Shown: positions 42,777 to 51,567 of the stretch, one piece after another | Layout of the letters: each line of letters starts with the position of its first letter | Position numbering within the stretch: position 1 is the stretch's first letter | Origin: Rhodococcoides trifolii | GTDB taxonomy: Bacteria > Actinomycetota > Actinomycetes > Mycobacteriales > Mycobacteriaceae | Reading direction: 5' to 3' | DNA length: 64,000 nt | Assembly: GCF_014635345.1 (NCBI RefSeq) | Contig: NZ_BMCU01000001.1 | Location: 310,001 to 374,000, forward strand | Position numbers and translations under genes: made by a program | Notes under the pieces: model-generated | Database searches by the model: none | The model's input: the letters and a program-made list of their open reading frames with translations, nothing else | Told to the model about the DNA's origin: nothing

Positions 42777-43505
42777 ATGCGGACCGGTTGGATCGTTCCC
42801 ATTGCTGCACTGTCTCTGTTGGTCGGATGCTCGGCCGGAACCGAGATCGAGGGTTCCCCGAAGGTCGAGGGCTCGCAGAGTGATCCGCCGTCGTTGGCGG
42901 AGCTGTTGCCCGACGAGTCGGACTACCCGATGGCGGTGTCGATCGAGACGGCGACCAAGAACCAGCTGGTCGAAGGCACGGGACCGTCGGTGTCCGCCGG
43001 CAAATGCAACGACATTCTCCAAACCGCGAACGACTCACGTCGGCAGCTGTTCGAGTCCGCAGACGACCTCGTCGGCAATGCGGCTACGTCGGAGGACACG
43101 TACTTCTCGACATCGGTGATCATGGTCGACGGTCCCGACAGTTTCGGCATGCTGCGAGAATTCGTCGACAAGTGCCCCTCCACCGAACTTCCGGCAGAGA
43201 ACAACGCCTCCGGTAGTCAGAAGGCCGAAACGTTGGACCTGCCCAAGGTGCTGACGGACGCGGATGGGGTCACGGACACGTTCTTCGCGCAGTTCGATGT
43301 GCAAGACGTAACGGACGGGGCGACGACCTCCAGCACGAGCCTCAGTGCGTACGCGGTCGTCGACGGTGTCTCGGTCTACGTCGACAGCACGTACGCCACG
43401 GGTGTCAGCAATGGTGATCGGTTCACGCCACTGAGCAATGCCGACCGCGGTCAGGTCGCCGACCTGCTGAGTTCGTTGGTGAACTCGATTTCTACCACCT
43501 CCTGA
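42777..43505 (+). CDS. Lipoprotein, hypothetical
   Basis: 242 aa. Lipoprotein signal MRTGWIVPIAALSLLVGC with Cys18 lipidated. The mature domain starts with PPSLAELLPDESDYPMAVSIE, similar to sensor-like or DUF5642-type domains of mycobacterial lipoproteins, and has one likely disulfide (AGKCND, DKCPST). Function unknown. Its stop overlaps the AraC-type regulator start by one base (TGATG), so the two are coupled. Confidence 0.8.
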   Translation: MRTGWIVPIAALSLLVGCSAGTEIEGSPKVEGSQSDPPSLAELLPDESDYPMAVSIETATKNQLVEGTGPSVSAGKCNDILQTANDSRRQLFESADDLVGNAATSEDTYFSTSVIMVDGPDSFGMLREFVDKCPSTELPAENNASGSQKAETLDLPKVLTDADGVTDTFFAQFDVQDVTDGATTSSTSLSAYAVVDGVSVYVDSTYATGVSNGDRFTPLSNADRGQVADLLSSLVNSISTTS

Positions 43506-43933
43506 TGACGACACCGCGGACCGAAAGCCTGGTCCGGCTGCGACGCGTACGCGACCGCATCGACCGCGACTTCGCGCAACCCCTCGACGTGGAAGCGCTG
43601 GCGCGCGGTGCGCACATGTCGGCGGGGCATCTGAGCAGACAATTCCGCTTGGCCTACGGCGAATCGCCGTACAGCTATCTCATGACACGCCGCATCGAGC
43701 GGGCCATGACCCTGCTTCGCCGTGGTGATCGCACCGTCACCGACGCATGCTTCGCCGTCGGGTTCTCCTCGCTCGGCACCTTCAGCACGCGTTTCAGCGA
43801 GCTGGTCGGGATGTCGCCGAGTGCGTACCGGCGCAGCGCGGTCGGCGCCACGGACGGAGTTCCGGCCTGTTTGGTCAAAGTCGCCACCAAACCGGTCAGG
43901 AATCGAGAAGCGGACTCCGGCGTGGATCAATAG
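43505..43933 (+). CDS. AraC-family regulator, DNA-binding domain only
   Basis: 142 aa, essentially only the two helix-turn-helix units: LDVEALARGAHMSAGHLSRQFRLAYGESPYSYLM and RTVTDACFAVGFSSLGTFSTRFSELVGMSPSAYRR. No sensing domain, so it may respond to a partner or regulate constitutively. It is coupled to the lipoprotein upstream and 11 bases before a VOC gene; a small AraC next to a glyoxalase-like gene is a frequent actinobacterial pairing. Confidence 0.9.
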   Translation: MTTPRTESLVRLRRVRDRIDRDFAQPLDVEALARGAHMSAGHLSRQFRLAYGESPYSYLMTRRIERAMTLLRRGDRTVTDACFAVGFSSLGTFSTRFSELVGMSPSAYRRSAVGATDGVPACLVKVATKPVRNREADSGVDQ

Positions 43934-43944
43934 CGTTCCGGTCC

Positions 43945-44361
43945 ATGACCATCACCATCACCATCCACGCCTCCTTCCTCCCCCACACCGACGCCGAAGC
44001 GTCCCTCGCCTTCTTCCGAGACGTCCTCGGCTTCGAAGTGCGACTCGACGTCGGATACGGCGACATGCGCTGGATCACCGTCGGGCCGCCCGGTCAGCCG
44101 GATACCTCGATAGTGCTGACGCCACCGGCTGCGGACCCCAGCATCAGCGACGCCGAACGCGCGGTCATCGTCGACATGATTGCGAAGGGAACGTACGCCT
44201 CCCTTCTGCTCGCGACCGACGACCTCGATGCCACCTTCGAGAAGATCGAGGCGAGCAACGCCGACATCGTGCAGGAACCGATGGAACAGCAGTGGGGAAC
44301 GCGAGATTGCGCGGTGCGAGACCCGGCAGGAAACATGGTCCGGATTCAGCAGGCGGGGTGA
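43945..44361 (+). CDS. VOC-family glyoxalase/bleomycin-resistance-like protein
   Basis: 138 aa vicinal oxygen chelate fold: ASLAFFRDVLGFEVRLDVGYGDMRWITVGPP in the first beta-alpha-beta unit and YASLLLATDDLDATFEKIEASNADIVQEP ... GTRDCAVRDPAGNMVRIQQ in the second. Metal ligands are not certain. Likely detoxification or dioxygenase-like; the substrate is unknown. It belongs to the AraC operon. The reading starts MTITITIHASF after CGTTCCGGTCC, without a strong ribosome site. Confidence 0.88.
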   Translation: MTITITIHASFLPHTDAEASLAFFRDVLGFEVRLDVGYGDMRWITVGPPGQPDTSIVLTPPAADPSISDAERAVIVDMIAKGTYASLLLATDDLDATFEKIEASNADIVQEPMEQQWGTRDCAVRDPAGNMVRIQQAG

Positions 44362-44601
44362 GGCGGGGCTGCGTTCATTACTGTCTCGGATTCGCCGAAT
44401 TGGGAAAATCTGCGCGAAGAATGAACGCTCAGCGTCGGTCGGTAGGGCGTGTAAGGGATGTGACGTGAGTCCGAGCTGCACGACTGAACACGTCCCAGCA
44501 ATCCGCACCGGTTGCATACTGTGCGGACTGCCGGAAGGTGACCAGTCGTCGGGAGGCGTGGCATCTTCGATTTCCTCGCACGTATGTGCGAAGCTTGGCC
44601 G
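44362..44601. other. Intergenic region, no gene seen
   Basis: 240 bases between the VOC gene and the DUF6319-like gene. No coding ORF, tRNA fold or strong terminator was recognised. It probably carries the promoter of the next gene. Confidence 0.5.
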
Positions 44602-45321
44602 ATGACCGCACCGTCCCGCACGCGCAGATCGCGACCGGCCACAGACGTTCTGACCGTCGACGACTTGAACTCGATCACCGCTGCCCTCGCGGAGGGGCGT
44701 CGGGCGACCGTCTACCTGCGGGAACCCACCCCGTCGCTGGGGCTGGAGGCCGGTGCGTCCGCGCGGGTGGTGTCGGTGGACGGCACGACGGTGACGGTGC
44801 GGCCGAAGGGTGTCGACGATCAGCTGCCCTTCGAAGCGGACGAGTTGAGGCTCACCCGGGCGCCGGCCGAGCCCCAACCGAAGTCCCAGCCACAGCCACA
44901 GCCTCAGCCCAAGGCCACGTCGCGGCTCGCGACGGCTGCACCTCGACTTGCCGCCGTGGTGACGACTCCCGCAGCGGTGGAAGAGGCTTCGGCCGAGCCC
45001 GCCGAGCCCCCGGCGGCTCGACCGAAGCCCGCTCGTCGCCCGAAGGCGCAGCCCAGCGCGGTGAGCGTCACCATCACGTCCGGCGCCGACAACAGTTGGA
45101 CGGTGTCGGTGTCCAGCGGGGCGAAGCGGCAGGGCAAGCCCGCCGATGTCGCCGCCGACCGCGTTGCGCGAGCGATGAGGGAGCTGGGCGACCCGACCGT
45201 CGTCGCAGCGGTCGACGAGGTCATCGAATCGGCACGCGCCGCCGCTCAGCGACGGATCGCCGAGCTCAGCGACGAGCTCGAATCTGCGCGTGCAGCGCTG
45301 GCTCGCCTGGAAGGTCACTGA
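44602..45321 (+). CDS. DUF6319-like low-complexity protein
   Basis: 239 aa. N-terminal globular part (about 1-85: VLTVDDLNSITAALAEGRRATVYLREPTPSLGLEAGASARVVSVDGTTVTVRPKG), then a linker of QPKSQPQPQ and Ala/Pro-rich repeats, and a C-terminal helical segment (VAADRVARAMRELGDP, ESARAAAQRRIAELSDELESARAALARLE) that may form a coiled coil. It resembles actinobacterial DUF6319-type proteins of unknown role, possibly nucleoid- or cell-cycle-linked (speculative). ATG 44602; an in-frame ATG at 44584 is also possible. Confidence 0.65.
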   Translation: MTAPSRTRRSRPATDVLTVDDLNSITAALAEGRRATVYLREPTPSLGLEAGASARVVSVDGTTVTVRPKGVDDQLPFEADELRLTRAPAEPQPKSQPQPQPQPKATSRLATAAPRLAAVVTTPAAVEEASAEPAEPPAARPKPARRPKAQPSAVSVTITSGADNSWTVSVSSGAKRQGKPADVAADRVARAMRELGDPTVVAAVDEVIESARAAAQRRIAELSDELESARAALARLEGH

Positions 45322-45372
45322 CTCCGGTCACGTCGGCTTGCTACTGTGAGCTCACCTTCGGAGGGAACAGAC

Positions 45373-46044
45373 TTGAAAAGACTTGTATTTGTCGTGGCCA
45401 CGATCGCCGCAGTGATGGCGGGCGTCGGGGTGGGGACCGCGTCGGCCGTTCCTGTCGCCGTATTGGGCGGCGGTTCCGGCATCATGACCGCGGACTCCGC
45501 GGGAACCGGAAAGTTCGAGTGCACGCTCACCACCATCGGTTACGACGCCGGGGGGCGGCTGGTCGGGTTGACGGCTGGCCACTGCGGCGTTCCGGGTGAC
45601 CTAGTCGGAGCGGAGTACTCGCCCGATTCCGGTGTCGTGGGCCGAATCGTGTCCTCGGTTCCGGGCCTCGACTACGCGGTGATCCAGTTCGATCCGAGCC
45701 GTGTGGCTCCGACCAACCACGTCGGCAACGCCACCATCACCGGACTCGGCTCGCCTGCGACGTTCCCCGGCGTGATGTGCAAGGAAGGCCGCACCACCGG
45801 CACCACCTGCGGCATCACGTACGGACAGTTCTTCCAGAACAGCAAGACCTACACGCAGATCTGCGTCGTGCAGGGTGATTCCGGTGGTCCGGTACTCGCC
45901 GGGACCACGTTGGTCGGCATGGTCAACGCCTACCTGGGACCGTTCTCCTGCGTGGGGCCCGAGGTGGGTACCGACATCGGCGCGATTCTCGACGACATCA
46001 ATCGTGGTGGCGGAGTGGGAACCGGGTTCGCTCCGATCCCCTGA
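45373..46044 (+). CDS. Secreted trypsin-like serine protease
   Basis: 223 aa S1-family (chymotrypsin/streptogrisin-like) protease. Signal peptide LKRLVFVVATIAAVMAGVGVGTASA. Triad: His in LTAGHCG, Asp in GLDYAVIQ, Ser in VQGDSGGPV. Cys residues fit two or three disulfides. TTG 45373 has GGAGGG 7 bases upstream and gives a proper signal; GTG 45346 would add nine non-signal residues. TACTGT just upstream is a candidate -10. There is no pro-domain, unlike many streptogrisins. A strong terminator follows. Confidence 0.9.
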   Translation: MKRLVFVVATIAAVMAGVGVGTASAVPVAVLGGGSGIMTADSAGTGKFECTLTTIGYDAGGRLVGLTAGHCGVPGDLVGAEYSPDSGVVGRIVSSVPGLDYAVIQFDPSRVAPTNHVGNATITGLGSPATFPGVMCKEGRTTGTTCGITYGQFFQNSKTYTQICVVQGDSGGPVLAGTTLVGMVNAYLGPFSCVGPEVGTDIGAILDDINRGGGVGTGFAPIP

Positions 46045-46053
46045 GACACGTTC

Positions 46054-46099
46054 GACAAGAAATGGCCGCCATCCCTCGGGACGGCGGCCATTTCTTGTC
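46054..46099. terminator. Bidirectional terminator
   Basis: Perfect 17-base arms GACAAGAAATGGCCGCC and complement with a 12-base loop, between convergent stops at 46044 and 46111. Confidence 0.9.
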
Positions 46100-46110
46100 G
46101 GGTCTAGTGG

Positions 46111-46590
46111 TCAGCCGAGGCAGGCCTGCAGGGTGACGAGGCTGCCGGCGAATCCGGGGCCGTCGCACACTGCACCGAGATCGGTGATGCTGACGGTGGA
46201 GCCGGGTGCAGCGATGGCGATGGACAGGCCGGGGGCCGTGCCGGTTGCCGTCGCGACGGAGTCGATGCCGTACGCGATTGCGGCCGGTGCGGCACCGTTG
46301 CTGGCGGTGGAGGAAGCGTCGCCGCCGGTGAAGCCGAGGGCGAGGGCCAACGAGTTCAGGTCGGCCGCGGCGTCGCCCGTTCCGTTGTAGCCGTACGCAG
46401 CCGCGGCGCTGGTCGCGTCGCTGATGCTCGCGCAGCCCGAGAGGGCGTCGGTGAGCGAGCGGGCCGGTGCGCCGGCGGGGCTCAGGCAGGTGGTGGGTGC
46501 GGCCGAAGCGGCGCCGGGTGCGATCACGGCGAGTGCGATAGCCGTTCCAACTACCCCGATACCGCCGATCATTCTGGTCGAGAGAGACAT
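46111..46590 (-). CDS. Secreted hypothetical protein, Ala/Ser/Gly-rich
   Basis: 159 aa: signal peptide MSLSTRMIGGIGVVGTAIALAVIAPGAASA, then a mature Ala/Gly/Ser/Thr-rich protein with four Cys (TTCLSP, SGCASIS, AVCDGP, QACLG) likely paired. No known domain. ATG 46590 follows AAAGGTTCTTCG on the coding strand. Similar exported Cys-pair proteins are found in Rhodococcus without assigned function. Confidence 0.75.
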   Translation of the reverse strand: MSLSTRMIGGIGVVGTAIALAVIAPGAASAAPTTCLSPAGAPARSLTDALSGCASISDATSAAAAYGYNGTGDAAADLNSLALALGFTGGDASSTASNGAAPAAIAYGIDSVATATGTAPGLSIAIAAPGSTVSITDLGAVCDGPGFAGSLVTLQACLG

Positions 46591-47010
46591 CGAAGAACCT
46601 TTCGCGTGCGCTGACACGACAGCAGGACTGCTGACGCTTGGTCGACCGCCATCCGGACTCGTGGCAGATCGGGTGTCCCCCGAAAACCTAAGTCTGCTGA
46701 CGACCTCCTGCACGCAGTGTTCCCCGTGGAGGCCTCGAGCAACACTCGCAGAGATAACGGCAGTATCACGATAAGGTAACGAACCGGACTCGACGGCCTG
46801 CGTTCGGCGGCCGGTCGAGCCGAGTCGATGCAGATCCTCTGGCTTGGGAGCAGCTCCATTGTGCGGCAACCGTTTTGGTGCGCGACTCCAGAAGTGCCGG
46901 CGCGGCGTGTAACGGCCGACACATAGAATTGCGGATTGTAAAGCAGCCTTTCTAGGCTGCTCAGCACTGCTCGCGGTGTGTCGCAAGTGGTGCATACGGG
47001 GGGAACACAC
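46591..47010. promoter_or_regulatory. 420-base divergent region with hairpin before the DHA2 exporter
   Basis: No coding ORF is apparent. A perfect 8-base hairpin AGCAGCCT-TTCT-AGGCTGCT lies at 46942-46961, about 50 bases before the exporter ATG, fitting an operator or 5' leader structure. AGATAACGG and ATAAGGTAACG near 46750-46780 are AT-richer candidate promoter elements for the leftward secreted protein. Confidence 0.45.
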
Positions 47011-49026
47011 ATGACACTGCTCGCGATGACGCCTGTCCAGGAGATGGAAAAGCCGTACGCCAAACGTTGGGCGGCACTGGGGGTTCTGTGCCTGAGCCTG
47101 CTGGTCGTCGTCATGGCCAACACGTCGTTGCTGGTGGCTGCACCGGCGATGACCATGGATCTGCAGCTGTCGAGCGCCGATCTGCAGTGGGTCATCGACG
47201 GATACACCGTGCCGTACGCCGCACTCATGCTGCTGTTCGGAGTCATCGGCGACCGATACTCCCGACGCGGTGCGCTGCTGTTGGGGTTGTCGACCTTCAC
47301 GGCAGGGTCTGTTGCGGGCGCTCTGACGGACGCGACCGCCGGCGTGATCGCGGCGCGTGTCGTGATGGGTGTGGCCGCGGCGATCGTCATGCCGGCCACG
47401 CTCTCGCTTCTCGTCGCAACGTTTCCCAAGCGGGAGCGCGCCACCGCCGTCACCATCTGGGCGGCGACGTCCGGTCTGGCGATCGCGATGGGTCCGCTGC
47501 TCGCCGGGTGGCTGCTCGAAAGCTATTGGTGGGGTTCGAGTTTCCTGATCAACGTGCCCATCACGGTGTTCGCGATCGTGGCAGCCATCGCGCTCGTCCC
47601 GCCGTCGCGCGCAGTGAATCCCGGCCGGATCGATTGGCTCGGCGGAGTGTTGTCGGTCGTCGGCGTGGCATCGGTCGTATACGCGATCATCGAAGGAATG
47701 CACTCCGGGTGGGCCGACGGTCCGCGACTGTTCGCCGTCGTCGGAGCGGCGAGTATCGCCGCGTTCGTCGCCTGGGAACTGTGGCATCCGAACCCGCTTC
47801 TCGACGTGCGGGCCTTCCGCTCGCGGGTCCTCACCGGTGCGACGCTTGCCGTCCTGTTGTTTTTTCTCGTCACCTTCGGCGCTATTTACTATGTGGCGCA
47901 ATACCTTCAGTTCGTTCTCGACTATGGTCCCGTCGCCACCGGTGTGCATCTCCTGCCGCTCGCCGGCGCAGTGTTCGTCGGTTCGGCGGTCACCCAGTGG
48001 CTGACGCCGAAGTTGGGCATGCGGTACACCGTCACCGCCGGCATGCTCGTCGGAACGCTCGCGGTGGCGTCGATGGTCCGAATCGGCACCGGCGCAACGT
48101 TCCTCGACTTCGTTCCGGTACTGACCCTGTTGGGATTCGGCATCGGCCTGGCTGTATCGCCCTGTACCGACGCCATCATGGGCGAGTTTCCGGACAACAA
48201 GCTGGGCGTCGCCGGCGGGCTCAACGACACCGCCCTCGAACTCGGCGGCTCCTTCGGAATCGCGGTTCTGGGTTCGATTCTCGCAACGTCGTACCATAGC
48301 GGCATCGCCCCGTTCCTGACCGGTTTTCCGGGCAGGGGCGCCGACGGTCAGCCGACGGCGCAGGCCGCACAGGCAATCGAAGCATCCGGCGACTCGGTCG
48401 CGGGCGCGGCGATCGTCTCGGACATTCTGCGCGAGAACAACTTTCTCGCGGGTTACGCGAACACCCTCGAGGTCAATGCGATCGACGCGTTCAACCGAGC
48501 CGTCGTGCACACCTCGATCATTGCGGCCGTCGTCTTCGGGGTCGGTGCGGTTGTCGTCGGGTTGTTGCTCCCCGGCCGGAAGCGGATGTCCGACGGGGCG
48601 GCCCGCGAGGTTGCCGAACTCGAACATCTGCTGGAGCAACCGTCCGCGTCCAAACCGTCTGTTGCAGTTATGCATACGAGCTCGGTGACGGACCTCTCGG
48701 TGGAGGCGCGGCCGAACATCTACCAACTGGCCGCCAAGGTCTCGAAACTGCAGGCGGCGGTTGCGGAGGAGGAAGCCCTCAGCGACACCGGCCAACTCAA
48801 CCTGCTCCGGCTGGCGTTGGGTGATGTCGCCCGCAGCCGTAGGAGAGCCGCCGAGGACGAACTGCACGCGGCGCAGTTCCTCGCCGAACGTCCGCTGTTG
48901 CGCCCGTCGCCCTGGCCGGTGGCCATAGCGGCGCAGCAAAACATCTACGAGTTCGCTGCGGTCACCGACCGTACCGACCATGGGGCGGACGAGCGTTCGA
49001 GTTCCGCCTGGGCCATGCCCTTGTAA
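47011..49026 (+). CDS. MFS drug exporter (DHA2/EmrB-QacA) with long C-terminal extension
   Basis: 671 aa. Residues 25-530 form 14 helices of the DHA2 family: MANTSLLVAAPAMTMDL, QWVIDGYTVPYAALMLLFGVIGDRYSRR (motif A), motif C-like AMGPLLAGW. Uncommonly, about 130 cytosolic residues follow the last helix (from GRKRMSDGAA). This tail has a helical stretch (NIYQLAAKVSKLQAAVAEEEALS...LNLLRLALGDVARSRRRAAEDELHAA) and a recurring PNIYQLAA/QNIYEFAA motif at its start and end. It exports toxic compounds with protons. ATG 47011 after GGGGGGAA. Confidence 0.9.
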   Translation: MTLLAMTPVQEMEKPYAKRWAALGVLCLSLLVVVMANTSLLVAAPAMTMDLQLSSADLQWVIDGYTVPYAALMLLFGVIGDRYSRRGALLLGLSTFTAGSVAGALTDATAGVIAARVVMGVAAAIVMPATLSLLVATFPKRERATAVTIWAATSGLAIAMGPLLAGWLLESYWWGSSFLINVPITVFAIVAAIALVPPSRAVNPGRIDWLGGVLSVVGVASVVYAIIEGMHSGWADGPRLFAVVGAASIAAFVAWELWHPNPLLDVRAFRSRVLTGATLAVLLFFLVTFGAIYYVAQYLQFVLDYGPVATGVHLLPLAGAVFVGSAVTQWLTPKLGMRYTVTAGMLVGTLAVASMVRIGTGATFLDFVPVLTLLGFGIGLAVSPCTDAIMGEFPDNKLGVAGGLNDTALELGGSFGIAVLGSILATSYHSGIAPFLTGFPGRGADGQPTAQAAQAIEASGDSVAGAAIVSDILRENNFLAGYANTLEVNAIDAFNRAVVHTSIIAAVVFGVGAVVVGLLLPGRKRMSDGAAREVAELEHLLEQPSASKPSVAVMHTSSVTDLSVEARPNIYQLAAKVSKLQAAVAEEEALSDTGQLNLLRLALGDVARSRRRAAEDELHAAQFLAERPLLRPSPWPVAIAAQQNIYEFAAVTDRTDHGADERSSSAWAMPL

Positions 49027-49056
49027 AACCGGGGCCGTTGTAGTAACTCGGGCCCG

Positions 49057-50760
49057 TCAGCCGCAGACTGCTCCCTGCGACGCCGAGCCGACCAGCTTCG
49101 AGTATTTCGCGAGCACGCCTCGGGTGTAGCGCGGGGGCGCGGGCTGCCAGCCTTCCTTGCGCGCGGCGAACTCGTCGTCGTCGACGAGCACGTCCAAGGT
49201 GCCGCTGGCCACGTCGAGACGAATCTTGTCGCCGTCCTTCACGAAGGCGATGGGTCCGCCGTCGACCGCCTCGGGAGCGATGTGTCCGACGCACAGACCG
49301 GTCGTGCCTCCGGAGAAGCGGCCGTCGGTCATGAGCAGGACGTCCTTGCCCAGTCCGGCGCCCTTGATGGCGCCGGTGATGGCAAGCATCTCGCGCATAC
49401 CGGGTCCGCCCTTGGGGCCCTCGTAGCGGATGACGACGACGTCGCCCGCGGTGATGGTGCCGTCCTCGAGCGCATCCATGGCGGCACGCTCGCGTTCGAA
49501 AACCCGTGCAGTGCCCTCGAACACGTCGGAATCGAATCCGGCCGACTTGACCACGGCACCGCCGGGAGCGAGCGACCCCTTCAGGATCGTGATGCCGCCC
49601 GTCGGGTGGATGGGCTTGTTCATCGCGCGAAGAACGAGACCGTCCGGGTCGGGGGGTGCGATGTGCGCGAGATTCTGCGCGACGGTCTCGCCGGTGACGG
49701 TGAGGCAGTCGCCGTGCAGCAGGCCGGCGTCGAGCAGCGCCTTCATGATCACGGGGACGCCGCCGATGCGATCGACGTCCGTCATGACGTGCTTGCCGAA
49801 CGGTTTGACGTCGGCGAGGTGTGGAACCTTGGCGCCGACTCGAACGAAATCGTCGAGCGTGAGTTCGACGTGCGCTTCGTAGGCGATCGCGAGCAGGTGC
49901 AGCACGGCGTTGGTGGAGCCGCCGAAGGCCATGACGACGGCGATGGCGTTCTCGAACGCCTCCTTGGTCATGATGTCGCGGGTGGTGATGCCCCGGCGGA
50001 GAAGTTCGACGACGGCCTCGCCGCTGGCGCGCGCGAATCCGTCGCGCCGCTTGTCGGGGGCGGGGGGCGCGGCGCTGCCGGGCAGCGACATTCCCATGGC
50101 TTCGGCGGCGCTGGCCATGGTGTTCGCGGTGTACATACCGCCGCAGGCGCCCTCGCCAGGACAGATGGCGCGCTCGATCGTGTCGACGTCCTCGCGGGAC
50201 ATCAGGCCGCGCGAGCACGCGCCCACCGCCTCGAAGGCGTCGATGATGGTGACCTGGTGCTCGCTGCCGTCGGACAGAGTTGCGAAGCCGGGGAGTGTCG
50301 ATCCGGCGTAGAGGAAGACGCTGGCGAGATCGAGCCGCGCCGCCGCCATCAGCATTCCGGGGAGCGACTTGTCGCATCCGGCGAGAAGAACGGAGCCGTC
50401 GAGACGCTCGGCACTGATGACCGTCTCGACGCTGTCGGCGATGACCTCACGCGAGACCAGGGAGAAGTGCATGCCCTCGTGGCCCATGGAGATGCCGTCG
50501 GAGACGGAGATGGTGCCGAACTCGAGGGGGTAGCCACCGCCGGTGTGAACACCCTCCTTGACCGCCTTCGCGAGACGATCCAGGGAGAGGTTGCACGGGG
50601 TGATCTCGTTCCAGGACGACGCAACACCGATCTGCGACTTGCCCCAGTCGGCGTCACCCATCCCGACGGCGCGAAGCATGCCGCGAGCAGCGGTTTTCTC
50701 CAGTCCGTCGGTGACGTCGCGACTGCGTGGCTTGATGTCGTTCTCTGCACCTGCACTCAT
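49057..50760 (-). CDS. ilvD: Dihydroxy-acid dehydratase
   Basis: 567 aa iron-sulfur enzyme of valine, leucine and isoleucine synthesis, converting 2,3-dihydroxy-isovalerate/methylvalerate to 2-keto acids. Cluster-ligand Cys are in [23 protein letters not shown] and [16 protein letters not shown]; the C-terminal signature is [18 protein letters not shown], then [24 protein letters not shown] 50760 gives the family start MSAGAEND; the open frame continues to 50856. It is not with other ilv genes here. A small hairpin (CGGTTG/CAACCG, 50816-50830) lies in the leader. Confidence 0.96.
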   Translation of the reverse strand: MSAGAENDIKPRSRDVTDGLEKTAARGMLRAVGMGDADWGKSQIGVASSWNEITPCNLSLDRLAKAVKEGVHTGGGYPLEFGTISVSDGISMGHEGMHFSLVSREVIADSVETVISAERLDGSVLLAGCDKSLPGMLMAAARLDLASVFLYAGSTLPGFATLSDGSEHQVTIIDAFEAVGACSRGLMSREDVDTIERAICPGEGACGGMYTANTMASAAEAMGMSLPGSAAPPAPDKRRDGFARASGEAVVELLRRGITTRDIMTKEAFENAIAVVMAFGGSTNAVLHLLAIAYEAHVELTLDDFVRVGAKVPHLADVKPFGKHVMTDVDRIGGVPVIMKALLDAGLLHGDCLTVTGETVAQNLAHIAPPDPDGLVLRAMNKPIHPTGGITILKGSLAPGGAVVKSAGFDSDVFEGTARVFERERAAMDALEDGTITAGDVVVIRYEGPKGGPGMREMLAITGAIKGAGLGKDVLLMTDGRFSGGTTGLCVGHIAPEAVDGGPIAFVKDGDKIRLDVASGTLDVLVDDDEFAARKEGWQPAPPRYTRGVLAKYSKLVGSASQGAVCG

Positions 50761-50961
50761 GATCGAAAACCCTAGACCGGTCGCAGATCCACCCTGTCGG
50801 CGTGGTCCTGCGGAACGGTTGCGACAACCGATTCTCGTTACCGATCCGTTATACATCGGTGACCTTATCGCTACACTTGCGATGCGGTACCGACGAGTAG
50901 CGCTGGCACGATCGGGTACACGATCAATACATCAGTAGGGTCGTGAATCGAGGTACCTGCT

Positions 50962-51567
50962 ATGAACTCGTCACTCGCACAACGTGACTCGATCAACGAT
51001 GGTCGAACGCAGTACTCCGTGGCCGAACTGTCCAGCCTGCTCGAAGCTATCGGGCGCGGTGACCGTCAGGCCTTTGCTCAGTTCTACGACGCAACATCCA
51101 CCCGTGTCTACGGTGCAGTGCTCCGCGTCCTGCGCGACCGCGGGTTCACCGAGGAGTGCGTCCAAGACGTCTACCTCGAGGTCTGGCAGAAGGCCCCATC
51201 CTTCTCTCGCGCAAGCGGATCACCCAGCGCGTGGTTGGTCACGATGGCGCATCGCAGGGCCATCGACCGGGTCCGGTCCGAGCAGTCGCGGTCCGATCGC
51301 GAATCTCGGTACGCCATGCTCGACGACGCTCTCGGGACGCCGAACGACGCCTCCGCCAGCTTCCTCGATCGCCGACCGGTGATGAGCGCGCTCGGTGATC
51401 TGTCCCTCCGGCAGCGTGAATGCCTGTTCATGGCGTTCTTCGAGGGTCTGACCTATGCCGAGGCGGCCGATCGCATGGGCATCCCCGTGTCGACGATGAA
51501 ATCACGCATCCGTAGCGCGCTCGCCAACCTGCGAGCGGATCCTGGAATCGCCTGTCTCGCAGAATGA
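50962..51567 (+). CDS. ECF sigma factor, SigK-like
   Basis: 201 aa extracytoplasmic-function sigma factor. Region 2 (DRQAFAQFYDATSTRVYGAVLRVLRDRGFTEECVQDVYLEVWQKAP, then PSAWLVTMAHRRAIDRVR) and region 4 (LGDLSLRQRECLFMAFFEGLTYAEAADRMGIPVSTMKSRIRSALANLR) are complete. It is close to the SigK group, normally paired with membrane anti-sigma RskA directly downstream. Here the next gene is a convergent exporter, so no anti-sigma partner is adjacent. GAGG lies 8 bases before ATG 50962. Divergent from ilvD. Confidence 0.92.
   Translation: MNSSLAQRDSINDGRTQYSVAELSSLLEAIGRGDRQAFAQFYDATSTRVYGAVLRVLRDRGFTEECVQDVYLEVWQKAPSFSRASGSPSAWLVTMAHRRAIDRVRSEQSRSDRESRYAMLDDALGTPNDASASFLDRRPVMSALGDLSLRQRECLFMAFFEGLTYAEAADRMGIPVSTMKSRIRSALANLRADPGIACLAE

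Noticed and set aside
44362..44601. Small ORF or RNA gene in the VOC/DUF6319-like gap
   Set aside because: ORFs seen there are Arg/Ser/Cys-rich shadows and no stable structure or known RNA motif was recognised.
46111..48981. 956-residue ORF on the minus strand across the DHA2 exporter
   Set aside because: Only the first 480 bases from its stop (46111-46590) code for a real secreted protein; the rest is a shadow of the exporter with Arg/His/Gln-rich non-coding composition.
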